23,101 nt of DNA, taken from contig CP070627.1 in assembly GCA_020355945.1 (NCBI GenBank), positions 6,060,835 to 6,083,935 on the forward strand, given 5' to 3'. The position numbers and the translations under genes were made by a program. This document shows, piece after piece, positions 21,888-23,101 of the stretch. Within the stretch, counting starts at the first letter, position 1. Each line of letters opens with the position of its first letter. The notes below the pieces were generated by a model. The model ran no database searches, was not told the origin of the DNA, and worked only from the letters and a program-made list of their open reading frames with translations. The stretch is from Candidatus Aminicenantota bacterium (GTDB taxonomy: Bacteria > Acidobacteriota > Aminicenantia > UBA2199).

Positions 21888-23101
21888 ATGAGAAGTCGAA
21901 ACCATTCGGATTTTGACCGGTTATGGATGGCTGCTGGAAAAAAAATTAAAGAAAGAGAATATTGGCTGGGCAAGTTATCGGGCGAACTGGTGAAAAGCAG
22001 CTTTCCCACTACTTATGAAGATAAAGTAGCAGGCGATGGTGAGGGATCCGAAGGTTTGGATATAGATGTAAATGTCGTGAACTTTACATTCGGTAACGAG
22101 CTGTCTCAAGGTTTGCTGAAGTTAAGTACCGGATCGGATGTCAGGCTGCATATCGTATTGACAGCGGTCTTAATTCTATTATTAGGGAAATATTCCGGGA
22201 ACACTGATATCATCGTGGGAACGCCCGTATTAAAGACGGGCAGCGATGTTGAACTCCTGAATACCGTATTGGCTATTAGAAATCAATTGCCCCCCGATAT
22301 CACCTTTAAAGAATTATTGCTGCAGGTAAGACAGACCATGATCGAAGCCGATGAACATGGGGATTATCCCATTGAATTAGTGGTCCACCAGTTAAATCTG
22401 CCTGTTTATAGTGATGGTGAGGGAGGTGATTTTCCCCTTTTTGATGTGGCCATAATGATGGAAAACATTCATGATAAACAATACCTCTCCCATGTTAATC
22501 CCAGGATTATTTTTTCTTTTTTAAGAACCCAGGAATCGATCCGGGGGCACGTGGAATACAGGGCTTTATGCTATCATCCCCGGACCATTGAGAGGATTGT
22601 GGGGCATTTCCAGCACCTGGTGGAGAAGGTTCTTTCTGACGTTGAAATCAGGGTATCGGATATTGAATGGTTGTTACCGGAAGAGAAACAACAAATATTA
22701 TTCGATTTTAATGATACAGGTGAGGAATACCCCAGGGATAAAAACCTCCGGGAAATGTTTGCAGAGCAGGTGGAACAAACCCCGGACCAGGTGGCCCTGG
22801 TTGGGACAAAATTACAAAATACAAATTACAAATTACAAACAAATAACAAATTACAAATTACAAATTACAAACAAAATTACAAAATTTCAATCACATACAG
22901 GGAATTGAATGAAAAATCGCAGCAATTGGCCCATTTATTAAGGCAAAAAAGTGTCCAACCGGGCACTATTGTGGCTATTATGGTGGAACGTTCCTTAGAG
23001 ATGATCATTGGTCTCCTGGCCATATTGAAGATCGGTAGTGCCTATTTGCCCATTGACCCGGATTACCCGGAGGACCGCATCGATTATATGTTAAAAGACA
23101 G
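21888..23101 (+). CDS. NRPS, 3' partial: half condensation domain then adenylation domain
   Basis: An open frame of 404 codons runs off the right edge without a stop. It starts, behind a strong AGGAGGA, with the REYWLGKLSGEL helix that normally follows HHxxxDG in a condensation domain. It then continues through the C-terminal lobe (SGNTDIIVGTPVL, LLNTVLAIRNQ, DEHGDYPIELVVHQL, FPLFDVAIMMEN, VEYRALCYHPRTIERIVGHFQHLV) to the LLPEEKQQILFDFNDTG linker. The N-terminal lobe and the HHxxxDG motif are absent, so it cannot condense alone. The A domain begins at LREMFAEQVEQTPDQVALVG, is interrupted by a heptamer array, and resumes at ISITYRELNEKSQQLAH up to AYLPIDPDYPEDRIDYML. The preceding NRPS ends in a whole C domain lacking a partner A, so the two proteins may act in sequence. 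Confidence 0.92.
   Translation, partial: MRSRNHSDFDRLWMAAGKKIKEREYWLGKLSGELVKSSFPTTYEDKVAGDGEGSEGLDIDVNVVNFTFGNELSQGLLKLSTGSDVRLHIVLTAVLILLLGKYSGNTDIIVGTPVLKTGSDVELLNTVLAIRNQLPPDITFKELLLQVRQTMIEADEHGDYPIELVVHQLNLPVYSDGEGGDFPLFDVAIMMENIHDKQYLSHVNPRIIFSFLRTQESIRGHVEYRALCYHPRTIERIVGHFQHLVEKVLSDVEIRVSDIEWLLPEEKQQILFDFNDTGEEYPRDKNLREMFAEQVEQTPDQVALVGTKLQNTNYKLQTNNKLQITNYKQNYKISITYRELNEKSQQLAHLLRQKSVQPGTIVAIMVERSLEMIIGLLAILKIGSAYLPIDPDYPEDRIDYMLKD
22806..22882 (+). repeat. ATTACAA heptamer array, A-domain site 1 of the third NRPS
   Basis: About ten exact or one-base-variant units of the AAATTAC heptamer are read as KLQNTNYKLQ, NNKLQITNYK and similar between DQVALVG and ISITYREL. It is the same heptamer as at 3764 (C domain) and 16586 (A-domain site 3). 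Confidence 0.85.

Noticed and set aside
22588..22908. 106-codon plus-strand open frame with ITNYKLQ-type repeats
   Set aside because: Out-of-frame shadow of the partial NRPS at 21888; the heptamer array is stop-free in all frames and prolongs it.
1..23101. tRNA, rRNA or riboswitch
   Set aside because: No cloverleaf, rRNA-like block or known aptamer core was recognisable by eye; a covariance-model scan would be decisive.

Overview
The window is part of a very large assembly-line biosynthetic locus (hybrid NRPS/PKS) from a bacterium, with every gene on the + strand. Codon use is moderate in GC with AT-rich spacers. The secreted DUF5916-type protein, the DUF1579 protein and the repeat-riddled megasynthases suggest a Gram-negative environmental lineage such as Candidatus Aminicenantes or a relative. 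That placement rests on overall resemblance and is not proven here.

Layout: (1) 1-8714, the 3' part of a hybrid NRPS/PKS that enters from the left edge at the A10 motif of an adenylation domain. It continues T-KS-AT-T-C-A-T-(C lacking its N-terminal lobe)-(A-domain fragment)-(radical SAM fragment). (2) 8693-9983, a Y1/HuH transposase element with 37-bp imperfect terminal inverted repeats; its left end supplies the stop codon that cuts the radical SAM domain short. (3) 9984-10604, an AT-rich gene-free stretch with hairpins, a T13 run and 12-mer repeats. (4) 10605-18737, a complete NRPS, C-A-T-C-A-T-C. (5) 18783-21035, a signal-peptide-bearing CBM9-like/DUF5916 outer-membrane-type protein. (6) 21033-21152, two 8-nt tandem repeat arrays. 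(7) 21198-21827, a secreted DUF1579-like protein. (8) 21888 to the right edge, a further NRPS that starts with only the C-terminal half of a condensation domain followed by an A domain; it has no stop before the window ends.

How the genes work together (inference): the megasynthases would extend a peptide chain with one malonyl-type ketide unit. The PKS module has KS, AT and carrier only, so the beta-keto group would not be reduced in cis. Genes from 10605 rightward are closely spaced (45, 162 and 60 bp) and may form one transcript. No thioesterase, reductase, epimerase or phosphopantetheinyl transferase is seen.

The most striking signal lies inside the megasynthase reading frames. Short-period tandem repeats (7, 8 or 9 nt) and palindromic hairpins, of the kind normally found between genes, sit in frame at a few fixed positions: three sites in each A domain, one in most C domains, one in the AT, and one in the KS-AT linker. 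One hairpin family is read three times in the same phase as G-x-R/G-G-L-A-P-L and also occurs between genes. In two tandem arrays the single repeat unit that would create a stop codon carries a substitution exactly there. The radical SAM fusion and the condensation-domain truncation both fall at these same sites. This suggests a lineage-wide process of in-frame repeat insertion that remodels megasynthases.
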